Assembly: GCA_026002715.1 (NCBI GenBank)
Contig: BOCC01000112.1
Location: 1-6,792, forward strand
DNA: 6,792 nucleotides
From: Synergistales bacterium
GTDB lineage: Bacteria > Synergistota > Synergistia > Synergistales > Aminobacteriaceae
Direction: 5' to 3'
Below, in pieces: positions 4,897-6,792 of this stretch (its first letter is position 1; every line of letters begins with the position of its first letter). The notes beneath the pieces were generated by a model. The model was not told where the DNA came from, did no database searches, and saw nothing but the letters and a program-made list of their open reading frames with translations. Position numbers and translations under genes: made by a program.

Positions 4897-6792
4897 CTAC
4901 TCCTGCCCCCGTCCCCCTAGGTGTCCCGTCAAATCCAGCACCGCCGACGCGCACCATACGTTTTCTTCAATGTCAAATTTCAGCAGGCCGTTGTAATTGT
5001 TGCAGATTTCCCGAACGGACGATATGCCGACGCCAAGCTGAGACGTCCGCGCGTTCGTCCCCGGCCCAAAGACGCCGCGGCGTTTCATCGACAGGTAAGA
5101 ATCCCCGCTCTTTTGCCACAAGCCGTCAAAGCTGTTTTCGACCACCAGAGCCAGAGTGTCGTTTTGCGCGCGGCCAAGAAAGCGTATGAACCCCGGGGAC
5201 TCAGCCGGGAGCGGCGCGCCGGCGATGGCTTCGGGGGCGGCGCCTCCGGCGCGGAGGCAGGCTTCCACGGCGTTTTCTAACAAGTTGCCCACTATTACGC
5301 ACAGATCAAGGTCGTTGACGCGCCCGGCGGTCTGGGGGACGTCGAGCCTCACTTCGAGGGAGACCCCGTTCTCGCGCGCCGCCGAGAGGTAGTGTCCGGC
5401 CACCGCGCTCACGGCAAAATTTTCGCAAAGGGGCGACGGGATTGGCTTGATGTTTTCGGCTATTTTGTCGATAAAGGCGTTCAGCCCGTACCAGTCGCCG
5501 GCGTCGCCGTAGCCTCTTATGACCGCGAGCTGGTGGCGGAGGTCGTGGCGCGCCGCCACGGTCTGTCTGGAGCTCTCCATAAGGCGCGCGTACTGTTCGC
5601 GCCTGGCGTCGAGCATCTTGGACATGAAGCCCATCTCGGTCTCCAACCTGTCCTTCTCCCGCGCCGTGGCGATGTACTCCTTGATCCACCGTCCGCTTAT
5701 CAGGCCAAGGTCGAAAAGGAACAGCAGCAGCCCGGTATTGAAAAGCAGCCCGAGCAGTTTGACGAACCTCGTTCGGTAGTTGAAAATCTCAAGCAGCGTA
5801 AAAATTATCAAAATAAGCGTGGAGGCGGCAAATCTTGCCGCGTATCTCGTCTTGTGCCTTTGATGTTCCAAAAGCATCACGACGAGCGACGCCATAAAGG
5901 AAAATAAAATCAGGTAATGAAATTGCGTCAAAAAGGCCGAGAGGTCCGCCTTCCCCGCCGCCTGAAGCGCCAGAACGACTATGAGACAGGCGACGTCGAC
6001 GGCGAGCGTGACGCGAAGGGGCCATTTGATGACGGGCCTCACCATCGACGTCACGTACATGATGAGGGGAACGGGAAGGAAGTACAGCCCGCAAAACGCC
6101 ATAAGATACAGAAGCGTCGGATACGGAATCAGGAACAGCGTGAAGTCGCACTCGCCGATTCCCCACGCGGCGCTCGACAGGCAAAGCAGGCCTAGCCAGA
6201 GTATGCTGCGCGCCTCCCTCAGCCCCCTCATCAGAAAAAACGTCAAAAGGACGACAAACGCGCCGAAAAATGACAGCAGCAGCGAAAACACGAAAGTTAT
6301 AAAATCGGTTCTGAACTGCCTCGAATAGAGGGCTAAGTCGTTGCCGACGAAAATGGGCTGCGCCTCTAACCTGCCGCGCTGGGTCGGCGACAGGTACTCT
6401 AACCGGAGATGGCGCGTTTTTTCCGGGAGAGAGACCATCGTGAGCTCGGTCGGGGGGTCGCTCAAAAACGCGGGATAGCTTCCCTCCTCCCCGCGCTCGA
6501 AGAGAAGGTCGCCGTCCGCGTAAACGCGAAGCGGGGAGTAGAACGTCTTTATAAACAGGTTGTCGCCGGGCCGGAATTCGAAACTTATCCAAAGCTCGAC
6601 CTTCGCGCGGGGCGGCAGGTCTCTGAAAGTATGGGGCAGCGCCACGGTCCCCGACCTGCCGTCCTCCATCCGGTAGAGCGCCCATGACAGCGTCCTGACG
6701 TTTCCCGTGGGCGCGGCGGGCAAAAATCTGTGGCTCAGCGAACCAAAGACGAGCGACGCCGTAAGTGACGCCATAATCAATCCGGCCAAGAT
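4897..6792 (-). CDS. GHKL-type membrane sensor histidine kinase, start probably beyond the right edge
   Basis: Sensor kinase of the AgrC/HPK10-like GHKL group. The frame is open to the last base. Possible starts inside the window are TTG 6789 and ATG 6774, but both fall within an N-terminal membrane segment, so the true start is probably upstream. Counting from the 6789 codon (630 residues): a membrane anchor (about 1-22); an extracytoplasmic, mostly beta-strand sensor region (about 30-155), arranged like the sensors of 7TM-DISM receptors; seven or so membrane spans (about 163-362); a coiled linker (about 370-410); a dimerisation/phosphoacceptor box RHDLRHQL (414-421), with His415 as the likely acceptor and His419 as the alternative; an N-box NLLENAVEA (502-510); and a glycine motif GVGISSVREI (586-595). 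It should phosphorylate a response regulator, usually a LytTR type for this group, but none is visible; it may lie to the right. The ligand is unknown. Confidence 0.85.
   Translation of the reverse strand: MLAGLIMASLTASLVFGSLSHRFLPAAPTGNVRTLSWALYRMEDGRSGTVALPHTFRDLPPRAKVELWISFEFRPGDNLFIKTFYSPLRVYADGDLLFERGEEGSYPAFLSDPPTELTMVSLPEKTRHLRLEYLSPTQRGRLEAQPIFVGNDLALYSRQFRTDFITFVFSLLLSFFGAFVVLLTFFLMRGLREARSILWLGLLCLSSAAWGIGECDFTLFLIPYPTLLYLMAFCGLYFLPVPLIMYVTSMVRPVIKWPLRVTLAVDVACLIVVLALQAAGKADLSAFLTQFHYLILFSFMASLVVMLLEHQRHKTRYAARFAASTLILIIFTLLEIFNYRTRFVKLLGLLFNTGLLLFLFDLGLISGRWIKEYIATAREKDRLETEMGFMSKMLDARREQYARLMESSRQTVAARHDLRHQLAVIRGYGDAGDWYGLNAFIDKIAENIKPIPSPLCENFAVSAVAGHYLSAARENGVSLEVRLDVPQTAGRVNDLDLCVIVGNLLENAVEACLRAGGAAPEAIAGAPLPAESPGFIRFLGRAQNDTLALVVENSFDGLWQKSGDSYLSMKRRGVFGPGTNARTSQLGVGISSVREICNNYNGLLKFDIEENVWCASAVLDLTGHLGGRGQE

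Noticed and set aside
4250..4996. 248-codon plus-strand open frame over the secreted-protein gene
   Set aside because: It is an Arg-rich out-of-frame shadow; the other frame has a signal peptide, promoter and terminator in the right places.
5392..5907. 171-codon plus-strand open frame opposite the kinase
   Set aside because: There is no ribosome site or recognisable motif, and it lies wholly antisense to a well-supported gene.
5789..6685. 298-codon minus-strand open frame inside the kinase gene
   Set aside because: It is a GC-driven shadow; the kinase frame has membrane spans and catalytic motifs, while this one is Arg/Ala-rich without features.

Overview
The window looks like a GC-rich anaerobic bacterium with Gram-negative-style genes. 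Synergistota is my best guess, from the mix of a BtpA/CUT2 transport operon, a multi-membrane-span GHKL kinase and an Rpn-type nuclease, but this is an impression and not a proof. No RNA gene, CRISPR array or classical transposase gene was found.

Layout. (1) From about 2832 leftwards runs a minus-strand operon: a well-formed sigma70-type promoter with operator-like half-sites at the start point, a BtpA/SgcQ-family TIM-barrel protein (1918-2763), a two-domain ribose-type ABC ATPase (432-1916) and the first 141 codons of a ribose-type ABC permease that runs off the left edge (1-425). Gene gaps are 1 and 6 nt. (2) Positions 2851-4190 form a more A/T-rich block that stands apart from its surroundings. 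It holds its own promoter, a PD-(D/E)XK nuclease of the Rpn/'putative transposase' family (3020-4060), and a long-stem terminator. It is bracketed by imperfect inverted repeats (17 bp, one mismatch) at 2851-2867 and 4174-4190. (3) Positions 4305-4832 encode a small secreted protein with its own promoter. (4) A GHKL sensor histidine kinase on the minus strand (4897 to the right edge, start probably outside) converges on it across a 13-bp perfect-stem terminator.

How the parts work together. The left operon most likely imports a sugar-like solute and couples import to an enzyme of the poorly understood BtpA family; its substrate cannot be read from the sequence. The kinase senses an extracytoplasmic signal, and its response regulator is not in the window.

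The most interesting part is the central block. The nuclease gene contains a textbook internal ribosome binding site (core 3768-3773) followed 8 nt later by an in-frame ATG (3782). This would release the repeat-rich C-terminal 92 residues as a separate protein. Published work on E. coli Rpn proteins describes this same gene-within-gene design, in which the small C-terminal product neutralises the toxic full-length nuclease in an anti-phage system. Here the arrangement also sits between inverted repeats, as if it were a self-contained mobile defence cassette.
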